Assembly (NCBI GenBank): GCA_027618565.1
Contig: JAQCEQ010000003.1
Span: 46,662 to 110,661, forward strand
Direction of reading: 5' to 3'
DNA from: Planctomycetota bacterium
GTDB taxonomy: Bacteria; Planctomycetota; Phycisphaerae; Phycisphaerales; SM1A02
DNA: 64,000 bases
Positions 17,716 to 31,007 of this stretch are shown here, piece by piece; the stretch's first letter is position 1, and the number at the start of each line of letters is the position of its first letter. Below the pieces are notes generated by a model that was given only the letters and a program-made list of their open reading frames with translations, made no database searches and had not been told where the DNA came from. The position numbers and the translations under genes are program-made.

Positions 17716-18275
17716 GACTCCATGATATCCCCGTGCGTGCTTCCAACCAAGCGGGAGAGATGGTCGGTCCACTCCGAATAGGCGTAGGGCACGCGCAGGG
17801 CATCATGCAGGCCACGCAACTCCCCGTGGGCGGTTTCGTGCGCGTGCGCCACCTCGGGGCCGGCATGACGATCGCAGAAAAAGGCGCGGCAGGGGATCGG
17901 GCGGATGGCGTGGATCCCGCACGCGCGTCCCTGCAGGAATGGACAGCTGCCGCGGGCGCGTGCCGCCTCGACCGCATCGAGCGTGGGCTCGCATCCGGCC
18001 TCACGCGCGGCATCCAACACGATCGCGGCCTCCAAACCAGTGACATAGAGCCGGTGGCCGAAGGCCGCGAACTGGCAGCAGCGACCGCTCGCCAGGCAGG
18101 TGGCGCGACTCTTCGCCATGGCGAGATCGACCCGCCCTCGAGTGTCCCGGTAGAGCTCGAGGGCATGGGGATCCTTTGCCGCGGCTTGCCATGCGGCGAC
18201 AGGATCGCCGGTGTCCGGCGACCCGCGCTCGGCGTGTGCGCCGTTGGGATCAGAATGGCTTGTCGGCGTTGTCAC
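17712..18275 (-). CDS. YkgJ-family cysteine cluster protein
   Basis: 187 residues from GTG 18275. The cysteine pattern CLASGRCCQF near residue 75, then CEPT, CPFLQGRACGIHAIRPIPC and FFCDR, is that of the YkgJ/UPF0153 family, presumed to bind zinc or an iron-sulfur centre. The biochemical role of the family is not established. The first 25 bases of the gene overlap the end of the upstream 73-residue gene in another frame, and its stop overlaps the next gene as ATGA, so all three should be translated from one message. The GTG start is inferred; a later start would still keep all the cysteines. Confidence 0.85.
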   Translation of the reverse strand: MTTPTSHSDPNGAHAERGSPDTGDPVAAWQAAAKDPHALELYRDTRGRVDLAMAKSRATCLASGRCCQFAAFGHRLYVTGLEAAIVLDAAREAGCEPTLDAVEAARARGSCPFLQGRACGIHAIRPIPCRAFFCDRHAGPEVAHAHETAHGELRGLHDALRVPYAYSEWTDHLSRLVGSTHGDIMES

Positions 18276-18471
18276 GGCAGTCCAGGTCTCGCTGGATCCG
18301 GATCGATTCGATGGGAATGATCGGGCCTCCATCCATGCCGGGGCAGGGCGTCTTCGCCTTGGCGAGCTTCCATGCCGCAGGGCTGGCCAGGTTTTCGGTC
18401 CAGAAGGGCCATGTGCGGCACTGCGAACACTCAAAGCGCAGTCCGTTGGCGTACCACTCAGGGGCGGGCAT
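18250..18471 (-). CDS. Small CXXC protein of unknown function (73 aa)
   Basis: A 73-residue frame beginning at ATG 18471 with a strong Shine-Dalgarno sequence (GGAGG seven to eight bases upstream), which supports a real gene. It contains FECSQCRTWPFWTE and a later CPGMDGG plus a Cys near the end, so it could bind one metal ion. Trp and Pro are frequent. It starts 51 bases after the rpoC stop and its 3' end overlaps the YkgJ-type gene by 26 bases. I know no family for it; a cofactor or partner of the YkgJ protein is a guess from context. Confidence 0.7.
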   Translation of the reverse strand: MPAPEWYANGLRFECSQCRTWPFWTENLASPAAWKLAKAKTPCPGMDGGPIIPIESIRIQRDLDCRDNADKPF

Positions 18472-18522
18472 GAGCCTCCGACCAGCCAGTCACTGGCGTG
18501 TTGCGCGATGGAGACCGATTGC

Positions 18523-21500
18523 TCACCGCTCGATCGGCTCGTCCGCAGGAAGCTGGAGTGGATTGCCGAAGTCGTCCACGCCTGCGGCGACCACCGCGAC
18601 CGGATGGTGGAGCGAACCCGACTCGCCGAGGGTCGTGCCCTGGCCCAGTCGGAGGGCGTCCAACTGCTCGGCACGCTTCTTCGCCTCCAGGAGGCTGGCC
18701 GTCTCGTCCGCCTCGGCTAGCGCCGGAACCTCGACCAGGTAACGGACCCGGAGGTCCTTGTACCGGCTGAACCCGGTGCCCGCTGGGATCAGGTGACCTA
18801 GGAGGACATTCTCCTTGAGTCCCTCGAGCGGATCGACCGCCCCCCTGAGCGCCGCCTCGGAGAGAACCTTGGTGGTCTCCTGGAAACTGGCACCGGAGAG
18901 GAACGACTCCGACTGCAGGCTGGCCTTGGTGATGCCCAAGAGCAGTGGCTTGGCCTTCGCCGGCTTTGCCTTGCGCGTCTTGGCCCCAACCTTGCCTTCG
19001 GCCTCCACCAACGCATTCGCCGCCTTGGCTTCCGAGCGCGGGACGATGGTTCCTGCTTCCAGACTGGTGTCCCCCGGGTCCTCCACCAGCAGCCCGCCGA
19101 TGAGTTTATCGTTCGTCAAGCGGAACTCGGTCCGGTCGACGATGTCATTGGGGAGGAACTTGGAGTCACCGACATCTTGGATGCGGACCTTGCCGACCAT
19201 CTGCCGCAGGATGATCTCGATGTGCTTGTCCGAGATCGCCTGGCTCTGGGCGCGATACACATTCTGGACTTCCTCGAGCATGTATCGGTAGAGCGCCTCC
19301 TCGCCCTGGATGGCGAGCACGTCCTGCGGGACGCGTGAGCCGTCGGTGAGCGGGGGGCCGGCCTCGACCTCGTCACCCGTGGTGTGGGACAGGTGCTGTC
19401 CCTGCGGCACATAGTGGTCCTCGTACTCCAACTTGTCGCTGGAGGGATGGATGCGGATGGTCATCTTGCCGCGCTTCTCGTTGGGAAGCAATTCCACGCG
19501 CCCGCTGATCTTGGCCATGACAGCCGGGTCCTTGGGGTTGCGTGCCTCAAAGATCTCCGTGACGCGCGGCAGGCCGCCGACGATGTCCGCCGTCCGCTGC
19601 GCTCCCTTGGGGATGGCCGCGAGCCGCGTGCCGGCGAGGACCGGCACACCGTCTTCCGCCTCGATGCGCGCGCGCGCAGGAAGGTGGTAGAGGTCCAGAA
19701 TATGGCCCGTCTCGTCCTCGATCATGATGCGCGGGTGCTTCTCGCCCGTGTGCTCGGTGACCACGGTCTCCGTGCGCGCTCCCTTGCGCTGTTCGCGTCG
19801 GACGGTCTCGCCCTCGGCGATGTCCCGGAACCGGACGATGCCGGGCTTGACGGCCAGGATGGGCGTGACATGCGGATCCCACTCCACCACGGGCTCGCCC
19901 TTGCGGACCCGTGCGCCATCGGCGACGAGGAGGGAACTGGCGTTGGGAACCTTGAACTTCTCGAGCGGGCGACCCTTGTCGTCCACGATGTGGGCTTCGC
20001 CGCCGGACTTGCGAAGCGCAATCCGGCGGGAGCTGTCCGTGGGGTCCGGGACATCTTCGCAGTCCAGGAACCGGACGATGCCGGCCGAGGGGGCCTTCCA
20101 CTGGCTTTCCGTCGATGAGGAAAAGGCGATGCCGCCGGTGTGGAAGGTGCGCATCGTCAACTGCGTGCCCGGCTCTCCGATGGACTGGGCGGCGATGATG
20201 CCGACGGCCAGGCCCGGCTCCACCAGGACACCGGTGGAGAGGTCCATGCCGTAGCACTTGGCGCAGACGCCGCGGCGGGACTGGCAGGTGAGCGGGCTTC
20301 GCACGGTCACCGACGGCGTGCCGAGCGACTCGATGCGCCGCGACGCCTCGACCGTGATCATCTCGCCCTTCGCGACGATCGTCTCGTCACTGCGCGGGTC
20401 GATGATCGTGTCGCAGGAGGTCCGGCCCTTGACGACGTCTCGCAGCGGGATGTCGACATCCTCGCCCTTGTAGAGTGCGCGCTTGGAGATGCCCATCGTC
20501 GTACCGCAGTCGTCTTCGCTGACGACCACCGATTGCGCCACGTCGCAGAGCTTTCGCGTGAGGTAGCCGGAGTCCGCGGTCTTGAGCGCGGTGTCCGCCA
20601 GCCCCTTGCGGGTGCCGTGGGTGGAGGAGAAGTACTCCAGCACCTGGAGGCCCTCGCGGAAGTTGCTCTTGACCGGAGCCTCGATGATCTCGCCGTTGGG
20701 CTTGGAGATCTGCCCCTTCATCGCCGCCAGCTGCTGCAGCTGGTTTCGATTGCCGCGCGCGCCGGAGTCCATGAAGAGATACACCGGGTTGAGGTAGCGA
20801 CGGCCGCCATCGCCGGTGGGGAGCGACTGGCCCAGATCAGCGATCTGGGCGGGAGCGCCGGTGGATGGAATGCGCCGGTCGGCCTTGATCGTCTCGAAGA
20901 GTCGCTTCACCAGTTCGTCGCGGCACTTGTTCCAGGCGTCCTGGATCTGGTTGCGCCGTTCGTCATTGGTGATGTGGGCGTCGTTGTAGTTGCGGACGAT
21001 CTTGGCGACGCGCTTCTCGGTGTCGGCGATCAACTTGTCCTTGCCCTGCGGGATGCGAAGGTCGGTGATCGCGAACGAGAGGCCGCTGAGCGTGCTGCTC
21101 TTGAAGCCCGTCTCCTTCATGCGGTCCAGCAGGTCGATCGTCGCGGCCTTGCCCAGGCGCGCAAAGGTGTCGTCGATGACGCGCGCCGCGCCCTTCTTGC
21201 GAAGTACGCAGTTGTAGAACGGCATGCCGGCCCCGAGGGCCTCGGAGAAGAGGATGCGGCCGATCGTCGTCGTGATGCGCCGGTTGGCGGGGAGCGGCTT
21301 CGCCGGCTCCGTCTCGTTCGTCACCACTTCGGTGAAGTGCTCGAGGCGAACCGTGGCCGGTTCGTGCATCCCGATCCGGCCATGGTCGTAGGCCATCAGT
21401 GCCTCGCCGATGTTCCGGTAGATGCCCTTGCTTGGGGTCACATCCTCCATCGGCTCCGCCGTGAGGTAGTAGACGCCCATGATGATGTCCTGCGAGGGGC

Positions 21501-23001
21501 TCACGATCGGCGCGCCGCTCGATGGACTGAACACATTGTGGATCGACAGCATCAGCACATGCGCTTCAGCCTGCGCCTCCAGCGAGAGGGGCAAGTGGAC
21601 GGCCATCTGGTCACCGTCAAAGTCGGCGTTGTAGCCCGCGCAGACCAGCGGGTGGATCATGATCGCGTTGCCTTCGACCAGCACCGGCTCAAAGGCCTGG
21701 ATGCCCATGCGGTGAAGGGTCGGCGCGCGGTTGAGGAGCACGGGGTGGTTCTTGATGACTTCCTCGAGGATGTCCCAGACCTCGGCTTCGCGACGCTCCA
21801 GCATGCGCTTCGCGCTCTTGATGGTGTCGGCCAGGCCGCGATCCTTGAGCTTGCGGATGATGAAGGGCTGGTAGAGCTCCAGCGCAATCTTCTTGGGGAG
21901 GCCGCACTGCCAAAACTTGAGCTTTGGACCGACGACGATGACCGAACGGGCTGAATAGTCCACGCGCTTGCCGAGCAGGTTCTCGCGGAACCGGCCCTGC
22001 TTGCCCTTGATCATGTCAGTGATCGACTTGAGCGGCCGGTTGGATGACCCGATGACCGGTCGACGGCACCGTCCGTTGTCGAAGAGCGCGTCCACTGCCT
22101 GCTGAAGCATGCGCTTCTCATTGCGCACGATGACCTCCGGTGCGTTGAGGTCCATCAACTTCTTGAGGCGGTTGTTGCGGTTGATGATCCGGCGGTAGAG
22201 GTCGTTGAGGTCGCTGGTGGCGAAGTTGCCGCTGTCCAGGAGCACCAGCGGACGCAGGTCCGGCGGGATCACCGGGACGACGTCCAGCACCATCCACTGC
22301 GGGTCGTTTTCGCTCTGGCGCAGCTGCTCCACGATCTTCAGGCGCTTGGAGAAGTCCTTGCGGCGCTGCACGCTCTTGGTGGTGTCCAGGTTGGTCCGCA
22401 CCTCATCGGCGAGGGCGGCCAGGTCCAGCCGGTCGGGGGCCAGGAGCTCGCGGATCGCCTCGGCGCCCATCATGGCGGTGAAGGCGTGCGAGCCGTGCGT
22501 GGCAATCGCGTCTTTGTACTCGTCTTCGGTGAGGACCTCGCGCAACTTGAGCTTCGTCTCCCCGGGATCGGTGACGACCCAGTCCTGGAAGTAGATGACC
22601 TTCTCCAGGTCGCTCGTCTTCATGGCAAGCAGGTTGCCCAGGCGGCTTGGCATGGACTTGAAGAACCAGATGTGCACGACGGGCGCGGCCAGGTTGATGT
22701 GGCCCATGCGCTGGCGGCGGACACGGCTGTGCGTCACCTTGACGCCGCAGCGGTCGCAGATGATGCCCTTGTACTTCGTGCCTTTGTACTTGCCGCACGT
22801 GCACTCGTAATCCCGCTCCGGCCCGAAGATCCGCTCGCAGAAGAGGCCGTCGCGCTCCGGGCGATAGGTCCGGTAGTTGATGGTCTCGGGCTTCTTGACC
22901 TCGCCGAAGGACCACGAACGGATGTCGTTCGGGCTGGCCAGGTTGATCTTGACGGATCCGTAGTCGTTGACGCGGTCGTAGGCGCTATCGGCGATCGTCA
23001 T
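18523..23001 (-). CDS. rpoC: DNA-directed RNA polymerase subunit beta'
   Basis: 1492 residues, somewhat longer than the E. coli subunit of about 1400. The N-terminal zinc finger is present (Cys67, Cys69, Cys82 and Cys85 in ECTCG ... ICDRCG), followed by the catalytic Mg-binding loop [12 protein letters not shown] at about residue 456, the bridge-helix and trigger-loop region, the second zinc site ([13 protein letters not shown]) and the C-terminal [18 protein letters not shown] segment. It forms the catalytic core of RNA polymerase with beta and alpha. ATG 23001 begins [19 protein letters not shown] and has AAGGA seven bases upstream. It follows rpoB with a 92-base gap, in the usual order. 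Confidence 0.98.
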   Translation of the reverse strand: MTIADSAYDRVNDYGSVKINLASPNDIRSWSFGEVKKPETINYRTYRPERDGLFCERIFGPERDYECTCGKYKGTKYKGIICDRCGVKVTHSRVRRQRMGHINLAAPVVHIWFFKSMPSRLGNLLAMKTSDLEKVIYFQDWVVTDPGETKLKLREVLTEDEYKDAIATHGSHAFTAMMGAEAIRELLAPDRLDLAALADEVRTNLDTTKSVQRRKDFSKRLKIVEQLRQSENDPQWMVLDVVPVIPPDLRPLVLLDSGNFATSDLNDLYRRIINRNNRLKKLMDLNAPEVIVRNEKRMLQQAVDALFDNGRCRRPVIGSSNRPLKSITDMIKGKQGRFRENLLGKRVDYSARSVIVVGPKLKFWQCGLPKKIALELYQPFIIRKLKDRGLADTIKSAKRMLERREAEVWDILEEVIKNHPVLLNRAPTLHRMGIQAFEPVLVEGNAIMIHPLVCAGYNADFDGDQMAVHLPLSLEAQAEAHVLMLSIHNVFSPSSGAPIVSPSQDIIMGVYYLTAEPMEDVTPSKGIYRNIGEALMAYDHGRIGMHEPATVRLEHFTEVVTNETEPAKPLPANRRITTTIGRILFSEALGAGMPFYNCVLRKKGAARVIDDTFARLGKAATIDLLDRMKETGFKSSTLSGLSFAITDLRIPQGKDKLIADTEKRVAKIVRNYNDAHITNDERRNQIQDAWNKCRDELVKRLFETIKADRRIPSTGAPAQIADLGQSLPTGDGGRRYLNPVYLFMDSGARGNRNQLQQLAAMKGQISKPNGEIIEAPVKSNFREGLQVLEYFSSTHGTRKGLADTALKTADSGYLTRKLCDVAQSVVVSEDDCGTTMGISKRALYKGEDVDIPLRDVVKGRTSCDTIIDPRSDETIVAKGEMITVEASRRIESLGTPSVTVRSPLTCQSRRGVCAKCYGMDLSTGVLVEPGLAVGIIAAQSIGEPGTQLTMRTFHTGGIAFSSSTESQWKAPSAGIVRFLDCEDVPDPTDSSRRIALRKSGGEAHIVDDKGRPLEKFKVPNASSLLVADGARVRKGEPVVEWDPHVTPILAVKPGIVRFRDIAEGETVRREQRKGARTETVVTEHTGEKHPRIMIEDETGHILDLYHLPARARIEAEDGVPVLAGTRLAAIPKGAQRTADIVGGLPRVTEIFEARNPKDPAVMAKISGRVELLPNEKRGKMTIRIHPSSDKLEYEDHYVPQGQHLSHTTGDEVEAGPPLTDGSRVPQDVLAIQGEEALYRYMLEEVQNVYRAQSQAISDKHIEIILRQMVGKVRIQDVGDSKFLPNDIVDRTEFRLTNDKLIGGLLVEDPGDTSLEAGTIVPRSEAKAANALVEAEGKVGAKTRKAKPAKAKPLLLGITKASLQSESFLSGASFQETTKVLSEAALRGAVDPLEGLKENVLLGHLIPAGTGFSRYKDLRVRYLVEVPALAEADETASLLEAKKRAEQLDALRLGQGTTLGESGSLHHPVAVVAAGVDDFGNPLQLPADEPIER

Positions 23002-23093
23002 CGGGGGTCCTTCGGTCGTTGGGGCCGCGAGGGGCGGCGTGCGGGCGTGTCGTCGGGTGCGTGCGGGTGGGGGTGCGTGGGGCTGGCCCCTGG

Positions 23094-26930
<3,837 letters not shown>

Positions 26931-27108
26931 GGCGTTTTCCGGTGGGCGGGGCAGGGACAGGCAGCGCCGACGCAACAACATCGCGCCGGCGAGGAACCGG
27001 TCAGGTCAAGATCGAATTCGAGAGGGACGCGGGGGGCAGCCGAGCAAGTCCTGAAGTGTAGAAGGACCCTGCGGTGGTCCGCAAGGGCTGAAAGGGTGTT
27101 TTTTCAAG

Positions 27109-27141
27109 AAAAAGGGGCCTCCCGGCGGACCGGGAAGCCCC
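27109..27141 (-). terminator. Attenuator/terminator hairpin between rplL and rpoB
   Basis: Read on the minus strand, 21 bases beyond the rplL stop, GGGGCTTCCCGG and CCGGGAGGCCCC form a 12-bp stem (one G-T wobble) around a short TCCG loop, followed by TTTTT. In many bacteria partial termination here lowers rpoBC relative to the ribosomal proteins, and the same role is inferred here. The remaining 180 bases up to rpoB carry no other structure I can support. Confidence 0.85.
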
Positions 27142-27161
27142 TGGCTTCCAACTGGGTTGGA

Positions 27162-27560
27162 TTACTTGATCTCGACCTTGGCGCCAGCGGCCTCGAGGGT
27201 CACCTTGAGCTTATCCGCGTCGGCCTTGGCGATCTTCTCCTTGACGGTCTTAGGGGCGCCGTCGACGAGGTCCTTAGCCTCCTTGAGGCCCAGGCCGGTC
27301 GCTTCGCGGACCGCCTTGATGACATCGATCTTCTTGGCGCCAACCTCGGTGAGGATCACATCGAACTCGGTCTGCGCCTCGACGGCGGGGGCCGCCGCTC
27401 CGCCACCGCCAGCCATCACCACCGCGCCGGCAGCGGCGGGCTCGATGCCGTAGGTGTCCTTCATGTAGTCGGCCAGGTCAACGGCCTCCTTGAGGGTGAG
27501 GGCTGCGATGCTGTCGCCGATCTGGCTGATCTTGGCGTCGAAAGTCTTTGCGTCTGACAT
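27162..27560 (-). CDS. rplL: 50S ribosomal protein L7/L12
   Basis: 132 residues: an N-terminal dimerisation domain ([23 protein letters not shown]), an Ala/Gly-rich hinge ([20 protein letters not shown]) and the conserved C-terminal domain ([20 protein letters not shown], then [16 protein letters not shown]). It forms the ribosomal stalk that recruits translation GTPases, bound to L10. ATG 27560 starts MSDAKTFD; an ATG three codons upstream (27569) is possible because GGAG lies immediately before it. The gene stands in the standard rplJL order with a terminator directly downstream. Confidence 0.97.
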   Translation of the reverse strand: MSDAKTFDAKISQIGDSIAALTLKEAVDLADYMKDTYGIEPAAAGAVVMAGGGGAAAPAVEAQTEFDVILTEVGAKKIDVIKAVREATGLGLKEAKDLVDGAPKTVKEKIAKADADKLKVTLEAAGAKVEIK

Positions 27561-27660
27561 GGGTTTCATTTCTCCAAACAATGTGAACTTGCGCACCAGA
27601 GGAGCGTCACGCGACGCTTTTCACCAGCAAGTGGCCTGTGGCGAGCGAAAGTGTTTCGGT

Positions 27661-28218
27661 TCAGCCCACCTGGGTGACGGACTTGGCGATGGACTCGCCC
27701 TTCTCCAGGCGGGATTCGATTTCCTTGACGATGCCGAGCAGGCGAGCTCCCGGGGCCTTGGCGGCACCGACGAGATTGCGGGCCGGGCTGAGGAGCAGCG
27801 TCACGAGCTGGGCCTGCGACTCTTCCTTGGTGGGGAAGGAACTCAGTCGCTCCACGCCCGCCTTGCCGGCGAACCACTCGCCGTCGATGCAGGCGCCCTT
27901 GAGGCCGAGCTTCTCGTTCTTCTTGGCATCCTCCACCAGCTGGCGCGCGATCGAGACGACACTGGCTCGTCCGTAGACGATCGCGGACGGGCCGCTCAGG
28001 CCCGGGAGGATCGCTTCGAGCGGCGTGCCGCCCAGCGCGCGCTTCGCCAAGTTGTTTCGGATGACGGTCACGCGCACCCCATGCTTGCGCAAGCGGGTGC
28101 GGAACGCCGAATCCTCGGCGCTGCTCATGCCGCGGATCTCGACGAGGACGGCCTCACCGATGCCGTCAAAGCGGCGCTGGTACTCGCGGACGATCATGTC
28201 CTTGACTTGCTTGCTCAT
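27661..28218 (-). CDS. rplJ: 50S ribosomal protein L10
   Basis: 185 residues, typical for L10. Recognisable by its N-terminal MSKQVKDMIVREYQRRF, the RNA-binding core (RTRLRKHGVRVTVIRNNLAKRAL) and the C-terminal helix that holds L7/L12 dimers. It anchors the stalk to 23S rRNA. ATG 28218 has AAGGAG eight bases upstream. In other bacteria L10 or its L12 complex represses its own message in the rplJ leader; the 18-base gap to rplA here leaves little room for such a site. Confidence 0.96.
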   Translation of the reverse strand: MSKQVKDMIVREYQRRFDGIGEAVLVEIRGMSSAEDSAFRTRLRKHGVRVTVIRNNLAKRALGGTPLEAILPGLSGPSAIVYGRASVVSIARQLVEDAKKNEKLGLKGACIDGEWFAGKAGVERLSSFPTKEESQAQLVTLLLSPARNLVGAAKAPGARLLGIVKEIESRLEKGESIAKSVTQVG

Positions 28219-28236
28219 GGTGAGTCTCCTTGCGGA

Positions 28237-28932
28237 TCAGACGGCGACCTGGACGCTGGGCGTCATGGTGCCGGAGATGCAGACTTTCTTGAAGTAGAGG
28301 CCCTTGGAAGCGGAAGGCTTCGCCTTGGCCATCGTGTTGATAAAGTGCGTGAGGTTCTCGGTGAGTTGCTCGTCGGAGAACGAGAGCTTGCCGATGATGC
28401 AGTGGATGTTGCCGTAGTCGTCGTTGCGGTACTCGGTCTTGCCGGCCGCGTACGCCTTGACGCCGCCCGGCACATCGGGAGTCACCGTGCCAGCCTTGGG
28501 CGAGGGCATGAGTCCCTTGGGACCAAGCACCTTGCCAAGCTTGGCGATGACGCGCATCATGTCGGGGCTCGCGACGGCGACATCGAACTCCATCCAGCCG
28601 CCCTCGATCTTGGCCACGAGGTCTTCCGCGCCGGCCTCAACGGCACCGGCCGCCTTGGCTGCCGCGACCTTGTCGGAACTGCAGAAAGCCACGACGCGCG
28701 CGATCTTTCCGGTGCCGTGCGGGAACGTGATCGCACCGCGCAGGGCCTGGTCCGCGTGCTTGGGGTCGATGCCCAGGTGGGCGACCACGTTGACGGTCTG
28801 GTTGAACTTGGTGGCCTTGAACTTGCGCAGTGCCTTCACGGCGTCGGCAGGCTGCTGCGGCTCCGTGACGACCAGTTCCGCGTTGCCTCGCGCGCGCTTG
28901 CTGTGGCCGACGATCTTTTTCTTGGTGGCCAT
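28237..28932 (-). CDS. rplA: 50S ribosomal protein L1
   Basis: 231 residues, the normal length. The core contains AVKALRKFKATKFNQTVNVVAHLGIDPKHADQ-type strands, the turn LRGAITFPHGTGK, the diagnostic KLGKVLGPKGLMPSPKAGTV, and the C-terminal region ending in PSVQVAV. L1 binds 23S rRNA at the E-site side and, in many bacteria, the leader of its own mRNA. The start MATKKKIVGHSKRARGN at ATG 28932 follows the rplK stop by four bases. Confidence 0.97.
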   Translation of the reverse strand: MATKKKIVGHSKRARGNAELVVTEPQQPADAVKALRKFKATKFNQTVNVVAHLGIDPKHADQALRGAITFPHGTGKIARVVAFCSSDKVAAAKAAGAVEAGAEDLVAKIEGGWMEFDVAVASPDMMRVIAKLGKVLGPKGLMPSPKAGTVTPDVPGGVKAYAAGKTEYRNDDYGNIHCIIGKLSFSDEQLTENLTHFINTMAKAKPSASKGLYFKKVCISGTMTPSVQVAV

Positions 28933-28936
28933 CGGT

Positions 28937-29362
28937 TCAGCCCTCCACCGTCACGCCCATGGAGCGGGCGGTGCCTTCAATGATTCGCATGGCGGCCTCG
29001 ATGCTTCCCGCATTGAGGTCCTCCAACTTTTCCTCGGCGATCTTGCGCACTTGCACGCTGGTGATCTTGCCCACCTTGTCGGTGTTCGGCTTGCCCGAGC
29101 CCTTCTCGGCCTTCGCGGCCTCCTTGATCAGCTCGGAAGCGGGTGAGCTCTTGAGCGTGATGTCAAAGGTGCGGTCTCCGTAGACCGTGACGACGGCCAC
29201 GACGATGCGCCCGTTCTGGGCCTTCGTCAGGTCGTTGAACTTGGTGATGAACTGGCCGGGGTTAACGCCGTTGGCGCCAAGCACGGGACCCAGCGGCGGG
29301 GCCGGGGTGGCCTTGCCGCCTGGGGCCATGATCTTGAACTGTTTGGTGACCTTCTTGGCCAT
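28937..29362 (-). CDS. rplK: 50S ribosomal protein L11
   Basis: 141 residues, as usual. The N-terminal domain carries KIMAPGGKATPAPPLGPVLG and the segment GVNPGQFITKFND; the C-terminal RNA-binding domain ends with AAMRIIEGTARSMGVTVEG. It binds the GTPase-associated centre of 23S rRNA. It is the first gene of the rplKAJL-rpoBC cluster. The secE-nusG pair often found just upstream is absent: tyrS lies there in the opposite direction. Confidence 0.97.
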   Translation of the reverse strand: MAKKVTKQFKIMAPGGKATPAPPLGPVLGANGVNPGQFITKFNDLTKAQNGRIVVAVVTVYGDRTFDITLKSSPASELIKEAAKAEKGSGKPNTDKVGKITSVQVRKIAEEKLEDLNAGSIEAAMRIIEGTARSMGVTVEG

Positions 29363-29483
29363 GGGCTCGAACCTCCTACTCCACTTGTCCGGGGCATCCG
29401 GTGATCCGGGCTCCGGGGACGCCTAGGTTCAGCCGAGGACCAAGGCAGCGGGGTAGTACATGCGGTGCTGAGTTGAGCCGAGC

Positions 29484-29511
29484 AGTGTATCACGAATCCC
29501 CCACGCGGCAA
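29484..29511 (-). promoter_or_regulatory. Candidate sigma70-type promoter of the rplK-rpoC operon
   Basis: Minus strand TTGCCG (29506-29511) and TACACT (29484-29489) are 16 bases apart in the 161-base divergent gap between rplK and tyrS. The predicted transcript start near 29477 gives a leader of about 115 bases before rplK. It is a motif match, supported by its place upstream of the operon. Confidence 0.5.
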
Positions 29512-29523
29512 GCGACCGATACG

Positions 29524-30861
29524 ATGGAACCCATGCCCGTCCCCGCCGCACGCGCCGGCACGCCCGGAGCCACCACCGATGTCATCGCCGAGCTGGAGTG
29601 GCGTGGGCTCCTTCACCAGACCACGTCCGAGAACCTGCGGCAGCGACTCCTTGGTGCGCCCCACACGGCGTATGTCGGGTTTGACCCCACCGCGTCCAGC
29701 CTCACGGTAGGGAACTATGTCCCGATGGTCCTCCTGGCGCACTGGCAGCGTGCGGGACATCGCCCGATCGTCCTGACCGGCGGCGGCACGGGACTCATCG
29801 GCGACCCCAGTGGCAAGAGTGCCGAGCGGCAGCTGCTCACGCGCGACGAGGTCCGGGCCAACGTCGCATCGCAACGGAAGATCTTCGAGCGCGTCCTGGA
29901 CCTGTCGCCCGCATCGGGAGCCGCGATGGTGGACAACGCGGACTGGCTGGAGGAGCTGGGGTACATCGAGGTGCTGCGCGATGTCGGCAAGCACTTCAGC
30001 GTGAACCAGATGATCGTGCGCGATTCCGTCGCGTCGCGGCTCAACGAGCGCGAGCAGGGGATCTCGTACACCGAGTTCTCCTACATGATCCTGCAGGCGT
30101 ACGACTTCCTGCACCTGTATCGATCCCACGGCTGCTCCGTGCAGATGGGCGGGGCCGACCAGTGGGGCAACATCGTGTCGGGCATCGACCTCATCCGCCG
30201 GTGCGAGCAGGGCGACGCGTTCGGCATCACCAATCCGCTCGTCACCAAGTCGGATGGCGGCAAGTTTGGCAAGACGGAGAAGGGCGCCATCTGGCTCACG
30301 GCGGATCGAACCAGCCCCTATCGATTCCACCAGTACTGGCTCAACACCGCCGACGCGGATGTGTCGAGGTTCCTGAAGTGGTTCACCTTCCTCGGTCGCG
30401 AGGAGATCGAGTTGCTGGAACGCGCCGCGTCGGATCGACCTCAGGAGCGCGCCGCGCAGCGAGCGCTGGCGGACCACCTCACGACGATCTTCCATGGCGA
30501 GACTGAGTGCGCCCGCGCGGAGGCCACCGGTCGGGCGCTCTTTACGGGCGATCTTCGTTCGCTGGATGGTTCCCAGCTCGCCGAGGCGGCGGCAGACCTT
30601 GCAGGGGGGGAGTGGAAGGCGGAGGACGCTGGCACGCTCTCCGTCGTGGACGCGGTGGTGCGAGCCGGCCTGGCGGCGAGCAAGCGCGAGGCGCGTGACT
30701 TTGCCACGCAAGGGTCGCTCGCCATCAACGGCGAGAAGTGCGCGGCGGACCGGGTGCTGTCCGGCAGCGACCTGCTCGGATCTGCGAGCGGTGGCATTGT
30801 GTTCCTTCGCCGGGGCAAGAAGCAGTGGGGCGTGCTGCGCCGAGCTGCTCCGCCGAGCTGA
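29524..30861 (+). CDS. tyrS: Tyrosyl-tRNA synthetase
   Basis: 445 residues from ATG 29524; a second in-frame ATG at 29533 could also serve. A class I synthetase: the first signature appears as FDPTASSLTVGNYVPM, the tyrosine-binding region as YTEFSYMILQAYDFLHLY and GGADQWGNIVSGIDLIRR, and the KMSKS-equivalent loop as KFGKTEKGAIWL, the TyrS1 form. The C-terminal S4-like RNA-binding part includes SKREARDFATQGSLAINGEK. It attaches tyrosine to tRNA-Tyr in the cytoplasm. It is divergent from rplK and convergent with cdaR. Confidence 0.97.
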   Translation: MEPMPVPAARAGTPGATTDVIAELEWRGLLHQTTSENLRQRLLGAPHTAYVGFDPTASSLTVGNYVPMVLLAHWQRAGHRPIVLTGGGTGLIGDPSGKSAERQLLTRDEVRANVASQRKIFERVLDLSPASGAAMVDNADWLEELGYIEVLRDVGKHFSVNQMIVRDSVASRLNEREQGISYTEFSYMILQAYDFLHLYRSHGCSVQMGGADQWGNIVSGIDLIRRCEQGDAFGITNPLVTKSDGGKFGKTEKGAIWLTADRTSPYRFHQYWLNTADADVSRFLKWFTFLGREEIELLERAASDRPQERAAQRALADHLTTIFHGETECARAEATGRALFTGDLRSLDGSQLAEAAADLAGGEWKAEDAGTLSVVDAVVRAGLAASKREARDFATQGSLAINGEKCAADRVLSGSDLLGSASGGIVFLRRGKKQWGVLRRAAPPS

Positions 30862-31007
30862 TGCACCACTCTGACCAAGGTCCCATCAAGACGTGCCGTT
30901 GAAGGGCAGAAGTGTGATGGGACCAGGCGAGCATTCGTGCCGCGCGTCGGCGGGCTTGTCATCGGGAGTGGCGACCGGGAGTGCCGGAGGATCCCTCGTG
31001 CAAGCCG

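Noticed and set aside
20140..21954. A 604-codon plus-strand frame
   Set aside because: It is antisense to the catalytic half of rpoC and rich in Arg, His and Asp as expected of a shadow frame.
30862..31007. Gap between tyrS and cdaR searched for an RNA gene or terminator
   Set aside because: No tRNA fold, no GC stem with U tract and no coding bias are visible in these 146 bases.
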